Source: Escarpia spicata
Lineage: Eukaryota; Annelida; Polychaeta; Sabellida; Siboglinidae
Direction of reading: 5' to 3'
NCBI GenBank assembly: GCA_963995525.1
Contig: OZ023214.1
Coordinates: forward strand, 36,020,311-36,084,310
Length of the DNA stretch: 64,000 nucleotides
Within the stretch, counting starts at the first letter, position 1; every line of letters begins with the position of its first letter. The translations under genes were made by a program, and so were the position numbers. This document shows positions 12,292 through 24,043 of the stretch, piece after piece. Below the pieces are notes generated by a model. The model was not told the DNA's origin, searched no databases, and was given only the letters and a program-made list of their open reading frames with translations.

Positions 12292-13603
12292 CAGACCTGG
12301 GGCCGAAGTACTCGGTACTCGTGTACTCGAGTACATTTTTGAAGTACTCATACTCATAAAACTTGTGGGTCATGGACTCGTACTCGTACTTATACTCATT
12401 GTACTCAGATTTTACGAGTACATTACAAGTACATCTGAGTACTTTCTCAATATGTACTGGGGAAAATTAATATATTTGGTTATAAAACACTTTCCTGAAA
12501 TATTTTAATGTTCAACTATTTTGTAATTATTTTGTTATTTCTGATAGAATACCACCTTACCATCCCTACACATGGTACATCCTCAATCTCTGATAAACAT
12601 GGCTATATTACATAAACATGGCTACAGGCAGCATCTTTTCCCAAGCAGAAACACCCTGTTAAGCAAACAATATTTGTAGGCTATCAGTTCAGGCCATAAA
12701 CCTGTTTGTTTAATTAGGCCACCAGAATGTCCATAAAAAGCCAATTAGCAGTTAACTCACCAATTAGAAAGGAAATGCCTTTGATGTAGTCTGGAGACCA
12801 TGTCACTTGACAGTGGCTGACAGTGCTAACTGGTAAGAACAAGAACTGCCAGTCTTCCTCTGTAGAAGTAAGGTGGCTCAAGTCAGACTGCCTCCTACAC
12901 TAGTATAATCCCGTGCCAGTAGCCTGGCTAAAAAGTCCAAAGGGGATGCTGAACCTGTTATCTGGACATGTGCTAACCCTCTTTACAACTAGTAGTCTAC
13001 GATCAGAAAATATAAATTGCAAACTTATAACATCAGCAGATTGCTGATTGTAGAGGTGAACGAATACATCAATCAGCCATGTACACATCACCACAGAGAC
13101 CCACTACAGTTCTGAGTTTTCCAACTGTGGATCAGTTGGTCCCCCACCATCTCAGCATTCCAGCCTCATCAGCCCCAGTTGAAAGGGTATTTAGCATAGC
13201 CGAGAAAGTATTCTGCCCTGAACGGTGCAGCCTGAAAGATTCAACTTGTGAACAACTCATGTTCATTCGGGCAATGGCAAATAGATGATAAGATCATAGG
13301 ATGCCACTGAAATGAATGCCAATGAAGTGAATTTCATTGTTGATGAAATAGAGGTTTTTTAGTTTTCCTTATAAAAAATTAATTGATCAACTGCCATTGC
13401 ATATTCACTTTTGCTGAGTTATATAAATTAGATTAATTAATAATTTTAAAATATTTTATTATTTAATAGTTATATTTTTTTTATGTACTTGTACTTGTAC
13501 TCGTACTCAGCTTTTCGCAATGTACTCGTACTCATACTCATCCATCTTCACAGTACTCATACTTGTACTTGTACTCATGAAAATGTACTCGGCCCCAGGT
13601 CTG
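12292..13603 (+). mobile_element. short hAT-type DNA transposon relic
   Basis: Terminal inverted repeats start CAGACCTGGGGCCGA at 12292 and end with its complement (TCGGCCCCAGGTCTG) at 13603. Both subterminal regions are packed with GTACTC/GAGTAC motifs, about 150 bases on the left and 120 on the right, as expected of transposase-binding subterminal repeats. Only the C-terminal transposase piece survives inside. Flanks show TAGATAT on both sides but not at an exact 8-bp spacing, so the target duplication is only suggestive. Confidence 0.75.
13079..13288 (+). pseudogene. hAT transposase C-terminal dimerisation fragment
   Basis: A 69-codon frame contains LSIPASSAPVERVFSIAEK and later EQLMFIRAM. 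This is the hAT C-terminal dimerisation signature (LSIPATSAxxERxFSxAG, then LxxLMFIR). The DDE/RNase H-like core is missing, so the product would be inactive. It lies inside the inverted repeats at 12292-13603. Confidence 0.8.
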
Positions 13604-13619
13604 GTACTAGATATGTGGG

Positions 13620-14380
13620 TAAATATTGGAATATTGTAATTTAGTTATAAATTATAATGTTGTGGTTATTTATGTTAATAACATATGCATAGCTTTCTTA
13701 TGTTACCCAAGTAATAATCTATCAAATAACCATAAATCAATTGATGATTTTCTGGTAACATTTAAACTTCTATTTTCAGGAGATCTGTTCAGATCCATTG
13801 TTGTTTGTTAAAGGAGCAAGTCGTTTTGATATCATCCAGGGCATTCTAGGTTTGAATTCTTACAAAACTGACACTTTATTATGTATATCCCTTATTTATT
13901 TGAAACATTTAGTACGCTACAATGGTATGCACTGAAAAAACAACATATATATGTGCATTTATGCGTATGTGTAAAGGATTTATAATTATATAAATCAATT
14001 TAAACGATTAGTTGAACTTGACAACCTGCTACTTTTTACTGAAATAATGGTGTTTGAACAATTCATATATCATGTTATAATTAATTGCTACATTGACCAC
14101 AACAAAGATTCCACGCAAGGGTTAAATGTATCAATTGACATGGACTCGCTATCTCTAATAAAGGAAACTTTTTCAAATAAACCACTCATATTATCATAGA
14201 CAAATGTTTACACTATGACCTCATAAGGGATTATCTTAGAACGTCGATGGCCGATGTAAGACAAAATTACTTTTGTTTTGGGGAGGGAGTTTCAAGGGCA
14301 GTTTCATCTAGCATCGGATATCACGTTTCAGACTAATACTCCTAATATATTGATGTCATCATATCAGTATTTACAAACTT
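13620..14380. other. intergenic or intronic, nothing recognised
   Basis: AT-rich sequence without motif-bearing frames, between the hAT relic and the duplicated calpain block. Confidence 0.5.
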
Positions 14381-14516
14381 TCATCTGGGGACGGGGTAAG
14401 GGGGGCTGAGGCCAGATGAAAGTATTTTTGTCTGTTATTGGACATCAACATTCTGAGATGATCCCTAAGTGAAGCACCTGTTGAATGATTGACTTGAGAT
14501 ACTTGTTTGTGTCCAG

Positions 14517-14620
14517 GAAACTGTTGGCTGCTGGCAGCTGTCACATCGCTCAGTTCTATTGAGACACTTCTCCACCAGGTGGTGCCACCAAACCAGGAAT
14601 TCCAGAAAGATTACACACTT
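14517..14620 (+). pseudogene. calpain active-site Cys exon, copy 1
   Basis: After the acceptor TTTGTGTCCAG the frame reads [20 protein letters not shown] and then [12 protein letters not shown]. This matches the protease-core-1 segment of calpains (GDCWLLAAxxSL...VVPxxQxF), with the catalytic Cys in NCW. Compared with copy 2 at 18492-18593, about nine bases around the expected GTATGA donor are missing, which leaves a weaker GTAGAT at 14621. The next calpain exon (the FHFQFW region) was not found before 16984. Calpains are cytosolic Ca2+-dependent cysteine proteases. This copy may be a remnant or may splice aberrantly. Confidence 0.7.
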
Positions 14621-15548
14621 GTAGATGTGTAAAGTAATCACTAGCAGTGGCTTTATAATTAGTAATAGTTTTACTTGTTTCAGTCACCGTATAGTTTGTG
14701 ATATTTCAAATGCTCTTCAGAAGATCATGGTAGACTCATGATGTCTTTGATTTTTCTTAACCAGATTGTTTCTTTCATGCCCACTGTTCTCCTGTCCAAC
14801 CCCTGTCTACAAATTTGGTCCCCCTACAGGTCTATTGTGTGATTCTGGTGCAAAATCTGTGGCGTGTTTAGGAAAGCATTGGGATAACATTTTTTTAAAG
14901 AAACCTATTGCACCACTACGGATGGAACCACAGCAAATTAGTGGATTATTAAACTTGGTCCTCCCTCTCTAAGATCATATCCACTATTAAGGAATCAATT
15001 ACTAGCTAGCTTCCCACCACCTATGGAATAACAAACCAACCGTTTTTATTGGCGCCATCTGATAAATTGAATATCACTCAATTCTGCCAGATAGGAGAGA
15101 AGTTGTGTTTGGTGTTGTTTTCTGAAATACATCACTGATTGGTAGATCAGAGGCCAGTGGGCTGAGGAAGCCAGTGAACACAGAAAGAGGCGAGTGGACC
15201 TCGGCGATGCACTTACAAAGATCCAAAGTTAGCATATTAATAGTTGTTTAACAGAGTCGTTGTTGCTTTTTATATTTCCATCCCATTATGAGAGCAGACT
15301 AAACATAATACACCTTTACACAGAAAGGCTCCATTTAGAATACTGCATGCAAGCTGTGTTAAAACAACAGCATAGACATTGTGGAAAAAATTAGCAATTG
15401 ATTTAACTAAGGGGTGGTCTCAGAAATGTTAAACAAATTTTGATGCATTTTATTTGTTAAAATGTGCTTGAACAATATGTGGCACCACTGGACAAACGTA
15501 TTTTTGCAAAACAAATTTGACGACTATACTGCCACGTATCGAAACTTT

Positions 15549-15840
15549 ATGGAGCTCAGTGGCTAGAGCATCAAATTCTCATTTGAGAGAACCCAGGTTT
15601 GAATCCTTTCCTGCCTTCTCAAACCTTGGACATGTTCGTTCAATCTGCGTTGCTCCAGTTCACTCAGTTGAATGAATGAGTACCTGGTTATAGACAGTGG
15701 TGGATATTTGTGCACAAATAGTATTTGTGCATTAATAGCAGCATGGCTGAATGGTTCCCAGAGAAGTCAAGATGGTATTTGTTTGAATAGGTCTGCCAGA
15801 AAAGTGTAAAATGCTTTGAGCAGTCCTAATGACTGGCTAC
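15549..15840 (+). repeat. tRNA-derived SINE, copy 2
   Basis: The head is CTCAGTGGCTAGAGC (A box near 15555) and GGTTTGAATCC (B box at 15597). The body has GTTGCTCCAGTTCACTCAG and the tail has TTTGAGCAGTCCTAATGACTG. It shares block order with 6955-7260. Confidence 0.75.
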
Positions 15841-15949
15841 TACACTATATAAGAACTTTGCCTTTATCAGCATGTATGTTGTTACCGGATTCAGTTATGT
15901 TCATAATTAGAAGTATGAAGTTACCTTTCCAAATCATTGATGTCTCTTA

Positions 15950-16318
15950 CGGAGCTTTCGGTGTCCTCACGACGCCCTTGTCAGCGTGGGACTACTTCGT
16001 TGGTGGTCATCACATGACAGCAGTTCCAAGAAGATCGCGGGAAGGTTGTGCCGGGTGTCTCTGTTGATGGCTAGTCACCTCTCATGGCCAAAGATTCAAC
16101 AATGCTCGCAGAGAAAACATCTTCTGGCAAAGGAAAATCAGTGAAGCAATAGAGTTCAGAGAGAGGTGACCCGTCATCAACAGAGACAACCTTCCCGTGA
16201 TCTTCTTGGACCTGCTGCCATGTGACGATCACCAACGAAGTCACATGACGACCGAGTTTTAGCAGTCTAACGCTGATGACGGCGTCGTGAGGACACCGAT
16301 AGCTCTGTAATCTACATG
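15950..16318. repeat. long imperfect inverted repeat, possible Penelope-like remnant
   Basis: The left arm (15950-16082, with TTTCGGTGTCCTCACGACGC and AAGAAGATCGCGGGAAGGTTG) is complementary to 16165-16318. The centre and right arm on the plus strand read NIFWQRKISEAIEFRERV, faintly like the EN-proximal end of Penelope-like elements. A second copy starts near 19513. The structure is clear; the family call is weak. Confidence 0.5.
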
Positions 16319-16769
16319 CACTCGCGACAGCCAAACGAGTTCTGCATACACCAAGTCAGTTCAAGTGCTCACTTATAATTGGGTTGATATGCTGATTGTA
16401 TGTTACATTTCAGTCAATTTTGTTTCACCATCATCATTGGTTGGCTGTAACCAGAGCATATATTAGTTATTTCCACGTGGGTCGATCGTTCGTTCAAAAT
16501 GGGAGGTCTGTCTTCAAAGTCAAGGTTTCACTATAATCCAACCACTAGAGTACTGTGTGAATATAATGGTATATCAATGTAGTTTTTGTTTGTGTAATGG
16601 ACCAGTGTATCATGTGTACATGGACAATCTGGAATGAAGTATCAGATGATTTATTTATTGATATATTTTTTGGTTAATTAATTTATTGATAAGTTAATCA
16701 ATTAATGTATTTGCTTTTATGTATTTATGTAATGAGTGAAGGATTAATTGTTTGGCTGACTGGCAACTG

Positions 16770-16935
16770 GCTGAATAACTTGGTTGATGGACTGGTTGGT
16801 TGGTTGATGGACTGGTTGGTTGGTTGGTTGGTCAGTTGTTGATTGGTTGGTTGGTGGCTGAATGGTTAACTGATTGATTGATTGCTTGGTTTACTGGCTG
16901 GCTGGCTGGCTAAGAGATTGATTGATTGTTTGATT
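16770..16935. repeat. GGTT / TTGA simple repeat
   Basis: Runs of TTGATGGACTGGTTGG, GGTTGGTTGG and GATTGATTGATT just upstream of a calpain exon. Confidence 0.8.
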
Positions 16936-16983
16936 GGTTTGGTTGACTCACGGATTTATTGCTTACTGTGCTAAACCTTGCAG

Positions 16984-17155
16984 GATGACCGGGTGCTATG
17001 AGACCCTGTCTGGAGGTCTCACCAGTGAAGCCATGACAGACTTCACAGGTGGCGTGGTCAAGAACTTCAACTTCCGTGATGAGTTATCCAGTACCATGTT
17101 TCCCATCATGCTCAAGGCTTGCGAGAGGGGCTCCCTGCTGGGTTGCTCTATTGAT
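16984..17155 (+). CDS. calpain catalytic-domain exon (GCYE...LSGG region)
   Basis: The acceptor CTTGCAG leads into one leftover base and then [20 protein letters not shown]. It continues with [13 protein letters not shown] and ends [14 protein letters not shown] at the donor GAT|GTAAGT. This is the calpain segment between the catalytic Cys and His (GCYEALSGGxTxEGFxDFTGG, then [11 protein letters not shown]). Phase 0 at the end matches the exon at 17970. With a Cys exon upstream this marks a plus-strand calpain locus, but N-terminal and C2-like exons were not seen. Confidence 0.85.
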
Positions 17156-17969
17156 GTAAGTCACCTCTGCAATACTCTTTCACATGTAACCGTTTCGCTG
17201 GTGCCACTAAAGAACTGGTTTTGGAGAACAAATTACAAATTCACTAATGTGTTGTTAGTAGGGGGACTGTACTAGTATAATAATATTGTGATAGCTGTAG
17301 TAGTCTTGGAATACTATTGTGGTATTTTTTATTATTGTGGTGGTATCCCTAAACCATAACTGAATGGTGGCTACATAGTTGATTATTAAATTACCCAATA
17401 CATTTGCATGTTTACAAACAGTATTATAGTAACACAAGTAGACCTGCTGGTTTATTTTTCAAACTACCGTGAGTATTGACAGTTCAGTGTACTATTGATG
17501 ATAACTATTGATAGTTTAATTTACAATCAATACTATGACAACGTCAAATTGATTGTTGTGATACAATGACAGGTCATTGTATTGACAGATCCAGTACGTC
17601 ACAATTTGCCTAGAATCCACGTCCAACAAACTAGTTAAGTTGGTGTAAGATATTTTGCTGTGTTTTCCAACAAAATAATTTTCCTTTGCAACAAAAACAA
17701 AGGGCAACATTTAAAAGTAAGAACAATATATGATAAATATTTACTTAGCATATATATGCCGCCTTATATGTATGCGCATGCGCGTGGCGTGTAAGCATAT
17801 TTGCTAAGGTGAAGTGTGATGGAGGTAATACACATAAGTTGGGTTGGGATGTATGTATGGATGATGAGTGACATCACATGCAACAGCCACTAATTGTCAC
17901 ACCACTAGTTCTTAAATGGCTTGGTGACACTTGGTGACACTTGGTGACACTTGGTGACACTGTTTGCAG
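17156..17969. other. calpain intron
   Basis: AT-rich intron from GTAAGT to TGTTTGCAG. It contains four exact TTGGTGACAC decamers at 17921-17960 just before the acceptor. Confidence 0.75.
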
Positions 17970-18050
17970 GCAGCCGGTGGTCAGATGGAGGAGGAGCTGG
18001 ACAACGGTCTGCTACGAGGCCATGCTTACTCCATCAAGGCTGTCAGAGTG
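17970..18050 (+). CDS. calpain catalytic His exon
   Basis: An 81-base exon flanked by TGTTTGCAG and GTCAGT codes AAGGQMEEELDNGLLRGHAY and then SIKAVRV. GLxxGHAYS contains the catalytic His of calpains. It is in phase 0 with the exon at 16984-17155. The following Asn/Trp exon (PWG, GEWxGxWSD) was not found downstream, where instead a second copy of the Cys exon appears. Confidence 0.85.
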
Positions 18051-18491
18051 GTCAGTAGTATCTGTATACATTACATACATACACCACACACTATCTTTGT
18101 GTTCTTAACCTCCCATATCCCGCTCTCATTTCTACGACTCCTTTCAATTCTCTCTCTATATTCTTTCTTGTTGTCTTCCTTCTTTTTACTTCACTCCATC
18201 CTTATTTGTCCTTCCACTCCTTTTATTTCCTCTTTCTGGGTCTCTGTCGCTCTCCTCTCCTAAACCTCTTTCCACCTCTCTCCTCTCTTTTATCTCTGAC
18301 TCCACCCCTCTCTCTCCTTCCTTCCCTTAATCTCTTCCCTGTCTTTCTCTGTCTTTCATCTGAGGATGGGGTTAGGGGGGCTGAGGCCAGATTAAAGTAA
18401 TGTTGTCTGTTATTGGAAACCAACATTCTGAGATGATCCCTAAGTGAAGCACCTGTTGAATGATTGACTTGAGATACTTGTTTGTGTCCAG

Positions 18492-18593
18492 GAAACTGTT
18501 GGTTGCCGGCGGCCGTCGCATCACTCAGTTCTATCGAGACACTTCTCCACCAGGTGGTGCCACCAGACAAGGAGTTCCAGAAAGATTATGCAA
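18492..18593 (+). CDS. calpain active-site Cys exon, copy 2
   Basis: The acceptor GTGTCCAG is followed by 102 bases coding [20 protein letters not shown] and then VVPPDKEFQKDY, closed by the donor A|GTATGA. It is the better preserved copy at its 3' splice edge but has Pro in the usual WLLAA stretch. It lies after the His exon, so it must start another paralogue or be an orphan exon; no matching downstream exons were found. Confidence 0.7.
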
Positions 18594-19242
18594 GTATGAC
18601 ACATGTAGATTGTTAATTTTTTTTAACCAGATTGTTTCTTTGATGCCTACTGTTCTCCTGTCCAACCCCTGTCTACAGACTTGGTCCCCTACAGGTCTAT
18701 TGTGTGATTCTGATGCAAAATCTGTGGTGTCTTTAGGAAAGCATTTGGATAACATTATTGCGCCACTACGGATGGAACCACAGCAAATTAGTGGGTTAAA
18801 CTTGGTCCTCCCTCTCTAAGATCATATCCACTATTAAGGAATCAATTACTAGCTAGCTTCCCACCACCTATGGAATAACAAACCAACCGTTTTTATTGGC
18901 GCCATCTGATAAATTGAATATCACTCAATTCTGCCAGATAGGAGAGAAGTTGTGTTTGGTGTTGTTTTCTGAAATACATCACTGATTGGTAGATCAGAGG
19001 CCAGTGGGCTGAGGAAGCCAGTGAACACAGAAAGAGGCGAGTGGACCTCGGCGATGCACTTACAAAGATCCAAAGTTAGCATATTAATAGTTGTTTAACA
19101 GAGTCGTTGTTGCTTTTTATATTTCCATCCCATTATGAGAGCAGACTAAACATAATACACCTTTACACAGAAAGGCTCCATTTAGAATACTGCATGCAAG
19201 CTGTGTTAAAACAACAGCATAGACATTGTGGAAAAAATTAGC

Positions 19243-19400
19243 TGGCTATAGACAGTGGTAGGTATTTGTGCACAAATAGTATTTGTGTATTAATAGCAGC
19301 ATGACTGAATGATTTCCAGAGAAGTCAAGATGGTGTTTGATATTGAATAGGTCTGCCAGGGAGTGAAGTATAAAATGCTTTGAGCAGTCCTAATGACTGG
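19243..19400 (+). repeat. tRNA-derived SINE, 3' part (copy 3)
   Basis: Matches 15690-15840 from TATAGACAGTGGT to GAGCAGTCCTAATGACTGG. The tRNA-like head was removed by the deletion that distinguishes the two duplicated blocks. Confidence 0.75.
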
Positions 19401-19897
19401 CTACTGCACTATATAAGAACTTTTTCTTTATCAGCATGTATGATGTTACCGGATTCAGTTATGTTCATAATTGGAAGTATGAAGTTACTTTCCTAAATCC
19501 TTCATGTCTCTTACACAGCTTTCGGTGTCCTCACGAAGCCCTTGTCAGCGTTGGACTGCTAACTCTCGGTCATCATGTGACTTCGTTGGTGGTCATCACA
19601 TGACAGCAGTTCCAAGAAGATCGCGGGAAGGTTGTGCCGGGTGTCTCTGTTGATGGCTGGTCACCTCTCATGGCCAAAGATGCAACAGTGCTCGCAGAAA
19701 AAATAACTTCTGGGAAAGGAAAATCAATGAAGCAATAGAGTTCAGAGAGAGGTGATCAGCCATCAACAGAGACAACCTTCCCGTGATCTTCTTGGTCTGG
19801 GGAAGCCAGTGAACACAGAAAGAGGCGAGTGGACTTCGGAGATGCACTTACAAAAATCCAAAGTTAGCATGTTAATAGTTGTTTAATAGAGTCATTG

Positions 19898-20290
19898 TGT
19901 TTTAGTCCTTTGGCCGAAGGTCCAAGGGACTATTGCCATCACTCTGCGTCCGCCGTCCGCCGTTAGCTACCGTATCTCAGAAACCGTTCAGCAACTTTTT
20001 CTCTAATTTTGCGTAGACATATCTTAGGGCACTGCCACTATGCACAATAAATCTGTATTTGATTGAATCATTTTAAGGGCTTCATGGGGCCTCCAAGGAC
20101 CCCAAAACTGGTAAAAATGTAACATTTGGTCTATTTTTTTCAAAACCTGTTCAGCAACTTTTTTCTAATTTTGCATAGATGTATCTTAGGGGGCTGCCAC
20201 TATATACAAGAAATCTGTATTTGATTGAATCATTCTAAGGGCACCTAAGGGGCCCCCAAAGTGCAAACCTTTTACATTATCTAGTGATGT
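19898..20290. repeat. interspersed repeat with internal tandem duplication
   Basis: Begins with the palindromic TCCTTTGGCCGAAGGTCCAAGG. Two diverged copies of a unit of about 160 bases follow (GTTCAGCAACTTTTT at 19987 and 20148, ATCTGTATTTGATTGAATCA in both). It looks like a non-coding mobile-repeat family; no coding capacity. Confidence 0.6.
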
Positions 20291-20880
20291 GGTTTTGCCC
20301 TTGAGACCACCCCCAACAGTAGATTTTGTTTATTGTGCCACAAAGTCAACACCAAGACTAATTTCTGCAGCCTAGTGCTACTGTTCCATTGAGACCTTGA
20401 CTAATCTTTAATTGGTCACAGCTCCCAGGCAGAGTAGACACACTTGACCCCTGTTAGACTGAACAGTTGCCTAACACTTTTTATCTTCAAAACATTGATT
20501 TTCTATAATTGAGAGTTGTGTTTATTTTGATGTTCATTTAATTATTATAAAATGGTGTGACTGTGGTGTCTATTGGTTAAAGATGTATTGTCTGTAGAAA
20601 CCTGTAAGTGACAAACACAGAAAATTAATATTCTGTCACCTGTAGGTGACAAACATAGAAACTTAATATTCTGGACAACTGTAGAGTGAAATTTGATATC
20701 AAATGCATTCTACTGTTCTGTTTACGCTTGCCATGCCTTGTGTAGACATGGTACTGTATAAATCAATTGTATCAATATAGAATAATAATTACAGATTCAC
20801 AATATAGTTGAAATGAAACAACCAAATGTCGACCATGAGAAGAGTTGACATAGTTCCGCTATACACAAGCAAGAAATCTG
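20291..20880. other. no gene recognised
   Basis: Contains two diverged copies of a GTGACAAACA...TTAATATTCTG unit near 20610-20672. Nothing else is supported. Confidence 0.5.
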
Positions 20881-20884
20881 TATT

Positions 20885-21330
20885 TGATTGGATAATTCTA
20901 GTGTCATCAGCATATAGTAGAACATACATTTTCTACATCATCATCACTAAGGTTGTTATAAATTAAACCAGCTGCCATGTCAAGTCCGTTATAATTGTGA
21001 CTAACAGTGTTCAAAATGATTAAGGTAAATAGCAAATAACAAAGGACACAAGTTTTCTCCTTGCCATACTTGCTATACATCACATGAGAAGAAGGCTGAC
21101 ACAGCCTGGCCCTGATTTATACATGATTTAGCATTTGTGTATATGTTGTATACAACCTTCAACACAATACCATTAATACCGCATGAAATTATCTTAGACC
21201 ACAGGGAGGACCGGTCTACTAAATCAAATGCTTTCTTATAATCGATGAAGGCACAATAAAGCCTTTTGCGTCGAGACAAATACAATTCAACCAATACCCC
21301 TATTCGAACACTGTCTGTTCTTCACCTATT
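20885..21330 (-). pseudogene. LINE reverse transcriptase fragment
   Basis: A minus-strand frame (21294-21073) reads RLYCAFIDYKKAFDLVDR, the RT motif A region with the first catalytic Asp in FIDYKKAFD. GINGIVLKVVYNIY and KSCINQG follow. Towards 20885 broken frames contain ENLCPLLFAIYLN and a YADDT-like catalytic motif. The fragment lacks endonuclease and C-terminal parts. It resembles CR1/L2-like RT. Confidence 0.7.
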
Positions 21331-22540
21331 ACATTCGCTTTGTTTAGGTATGTGGTCAGTCTGGTGTTCTGAACAATCACTAAGGATTAATGAACACTTG
21401 GGCAGAATGTCATCCACTTGGCAGGTTTAATTGATCTATTCAGCAATGATGACACTGCTTAGGCTTCACTCTGGACACTGTCACTCACAGTGTTGTGTAT
21501 TGTCTTAGTTGGTGCATTGAGCTAATCTACTTGACCATGAATCAGTGGTGGCTCTGGTTGTGTATTACACCCAGCTGTGGAGCTAAGATTCTCTGCCTGC
21601 TATTATTTGATGGAAACTGTGACTAATGTGTAATTGGTCACTGGCAGTAGCTTGTGTCAACAGACAGCATTAAGCCACTAGACAGTTGCCTGTAGGTTTT
21701 AAACTGTGTCAAACAGTGAGTCTATCATTTGCTCTCAAATAATATGTCCTCTTAGTTTTATACATGAAGACATAATCTGGCACAACTTGATAAGTCTTTG
21801 TAGCAGCACATTTGTACTTCCAGTGTATCATTGCAACATAACATACATATTACATACTGTGTGCCACATTTGAATGTTGTGCATGTAATATTTCCATGCA
21901 ATCCATTTGCATATATAATGTAAAACTTCAACAGCCGTTTTCTTAATTTTCACTTTTTGATCCCTACCATGTTCAATAGTAGCTCCATAACTTTGCCAAT
22001 TTTTGTAGCAGTCATATTTTTTGAAACCGTGTAAAGCACCCTACCAAACCTTTATAAGGATGTAAGAAAACAATGTTACAATTTTTCCGACTTATCACTC
22101 ATTTGGTCAGCCAAATGGTCATTTTAATAGCCACAAAAAAGAAAATGTGCATAGGAAGAAAGGCTATGGATTGATTTTGCTCAATGTCGATTAACATGAA
22201 ACTAGGACATGTAGACTATACAATAACATCACTTTCATTGAGGGTCTTACGTAACAGCCATGCTTACATAAGGCAGACGTTTGGAGAGCTGCTGGTACAC
22301 CCAACTGGAAAAGCACACGAAGCACAAGCCTGAGATTCCACACAGGTTCCATACCCACCTTATTTCATCAATGAGGCGCCGATGCACTGCAGTGATTAAC
22401 GCAGATGGAGGACAGACCCGCTATTAATTTTGTGACGTTCAAGTTTGCCACTGAAACATTGACCTTAAAGACGAGGCATCAACGTTAAAGCAATCGTGTT
22501 ATTGTCACGTGAAAGTAATAGCATACATGTTAAACTTACA
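21331..22540. other. intergenic, nothing recognised
   Basis: No frame with a domain signature and no clear tandem structure. Confidence 0.5.
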
Positions 22541-23560
22541 TAACATAATGCCGATTGTGCAATCAGGTCAGGAGACTGACAAGAAAGGCAGAGAAACTGT
22601 ATGAAAAGGATATTATTAATCAAATAAAACATAATCCTAAGAAATTCTGGCAGTACGCCCAGGCCAAAATGAAGACAACAACTGGAATACCCAATTTCAT
22701 AGAAAACGAAGACAAAGATGACACCACAAATTCGGACTTGGAAAAAAGCATAGGCGTTGACCAATTACTTATCCTCGGTATTTACGAGAGAACCAGAAGG
22801 AGACATCCCGGAGGAACCTATAAGAGTTATAACACAGTGGAGTATTGCAATATCAACCCATCGATAGTGGCATCAAACCTAAAGACATTAAAATCATCTG
22901 GACCTAATGGCCTCCATTCTCGCGTTTTAAACGAATTAGCAAAGAGCGTCAGCACTCTATAATCAATCATATTTAACACATCACTCACAACAGACAAACT
23001 ATCCACAGACTGGAAACAAGCTAACATATTTGCGATTGATAAGAAACGAAGTAAAATCCAAGCACAGAACTACCGACCAGTCAGTTTAATGCAGTTGGGA
23101 AACTTTTGGAAGGAAAAATCAGAGACACCATCACTGAATATATGAAGAAAATGACCTGCTGATCGATAAGCAATTTGGATTCATTAAGGGCCGTTCTACA
23201 GTATTGAAAGTACTCGATTCATGGACTGAAACACTGGATAATGAAGGATACATAGACATAATATATTGTGATTTTTTTAAAGCTTTCGACTAGGTTCCAC
23301 ATATTCGACTCATTGAGAAACTTCAGAGCTGTGGCATAAAAGGGAACATGCTTAACTGGGTTACAGCTCTGCCAGCCTACAGAAGACAACGAGTAAGAGT
23401 AAATTGGCAGGAGGTAATCAGTGGGGTATGCCACAAGGATCAGTGATTGGCCCCCTTCTTTTATTGTTATATTCACAAATGATTTACTTGATATTATAAA
23501 AAGCTCTTATATTTTCTTGTTTATGAATGATACCAAGCTCTTCAGTCCTATTTATACCGA
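22540..23560 (+). pseudogene. CR1-like LINE RT fragment
   Basis: Starts with a linker frame (22555-22962: KHNPKKFWQYAQAKMK, then LKTLKSSGPNGLHSRVLNEL), then broken RT: DWKQANIFAIDKK, NYRPVSL, DKQFGFIKGRST, the motif A-like YCDFFKAFD with a stop just after, and GIKGNMLNWV. A degraded QGSVIGP and a FMNDTKLF in place of the usual ADDTKLF follow. Many stops and shifts show it is dead. It ends about 200 bases before the Polinton. Confidence 0.75.
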
Positions 23561-23752
23561 AGAGGACCGAATGAGGACCGAATGAGGATCTTCTTACAGC
23601 TGAATTAACTTAATATAAGCGAAGTTTTATCATTTCATAAGTTTTAAGTATACGTTTGTGACATTTTACTCGTAACTGACTAGTTCTATATGCAGTGGCG
23701 GTCCGGGTCACTTTTTTAGCCAAAATATTTGTTCATTTAAACTAAAATATAC

Positions 23753-23758
23753 CTATAA
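23753..23758. repeat. Polinton target-site duplication, left
   Basis: CTATAA directly precedes the left terminal repeat and is repeated exactly at 40401-40406. A 6-bp duplication is the hallmark of Maverick/Polinton integration. Confidence 0.92.
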
Positions 23759-24043
23759 AGTAGTAAAGGAGACCGCGCTGGCCCCCGACTCGTGCCGAGA
23801 TCAAAGGAGATCAAAGGCACCGCGGGTCACAAAGATCAACAAAGGTCAAGCAAGTTGACCCGGCACGATTGAAAAATCTACTTATAAAAAATGAAATATC
23901 TTAAGTGGGTTTGACAGCTTACTTATAAAAAACGTATGATTGATGAGTGTGGCAGGATGATTGATGAGTGTGGCGAGACAGTACGTAGCCGAGACAGACA
24001 GTACGTAGCGCCCTCTGGTGTAGCGAGATAGTACCATTTCACT
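23759..24043. repeat. left terminal inverted repeat (285 bp)
   Basis: Begins AGTAGTAAAGGAGACCGCGC. It is the reverse complement of 40116-40400 with only a few mismatches near the inner end (CCCTCTGGTGTAG against CCCCCTGGTGGGG). Inside are short direct repeats (GATTGATGAGTGTGGC twice, GACAGTACGTAGC twice) and repeated GATCAAAGG boxes, candidate integrase or terminal-protein binding sites. Confidence 0.97.

Larger units (their letters stand above)
14383..16205 (+). repeat. segmental duplication, copy 1
   Basis: This block aligns base for base over long stretches with 18357-19797. It includes the calpain Cys exon, about 400 bases that look identical (15000-15395 against 18840-19240), a SINE and an inverted-repeat region. 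Copy 2 lacks about 290 bases that correspond to 15400-15690. Confidence 0.9.
18357..19797 (+). repeat. segmental duplication, copy 2
   Basis: Second copy of the 14383-16205 block, about 4 kb downstream in direct orientation. It ends by jumping back to sequence like 15165 (GGGGAAGCCAGTGAACACAG at 19800), a recombination scar. Confidence 0.9.

Noticed and set aside
12284..13611. 8-bp target duplication for the hAT relic
   Set aside because: GTAGATAT before and GTACTAGATAT after share TAGATAT but not at the required position, so the duplication is not demonstrated.
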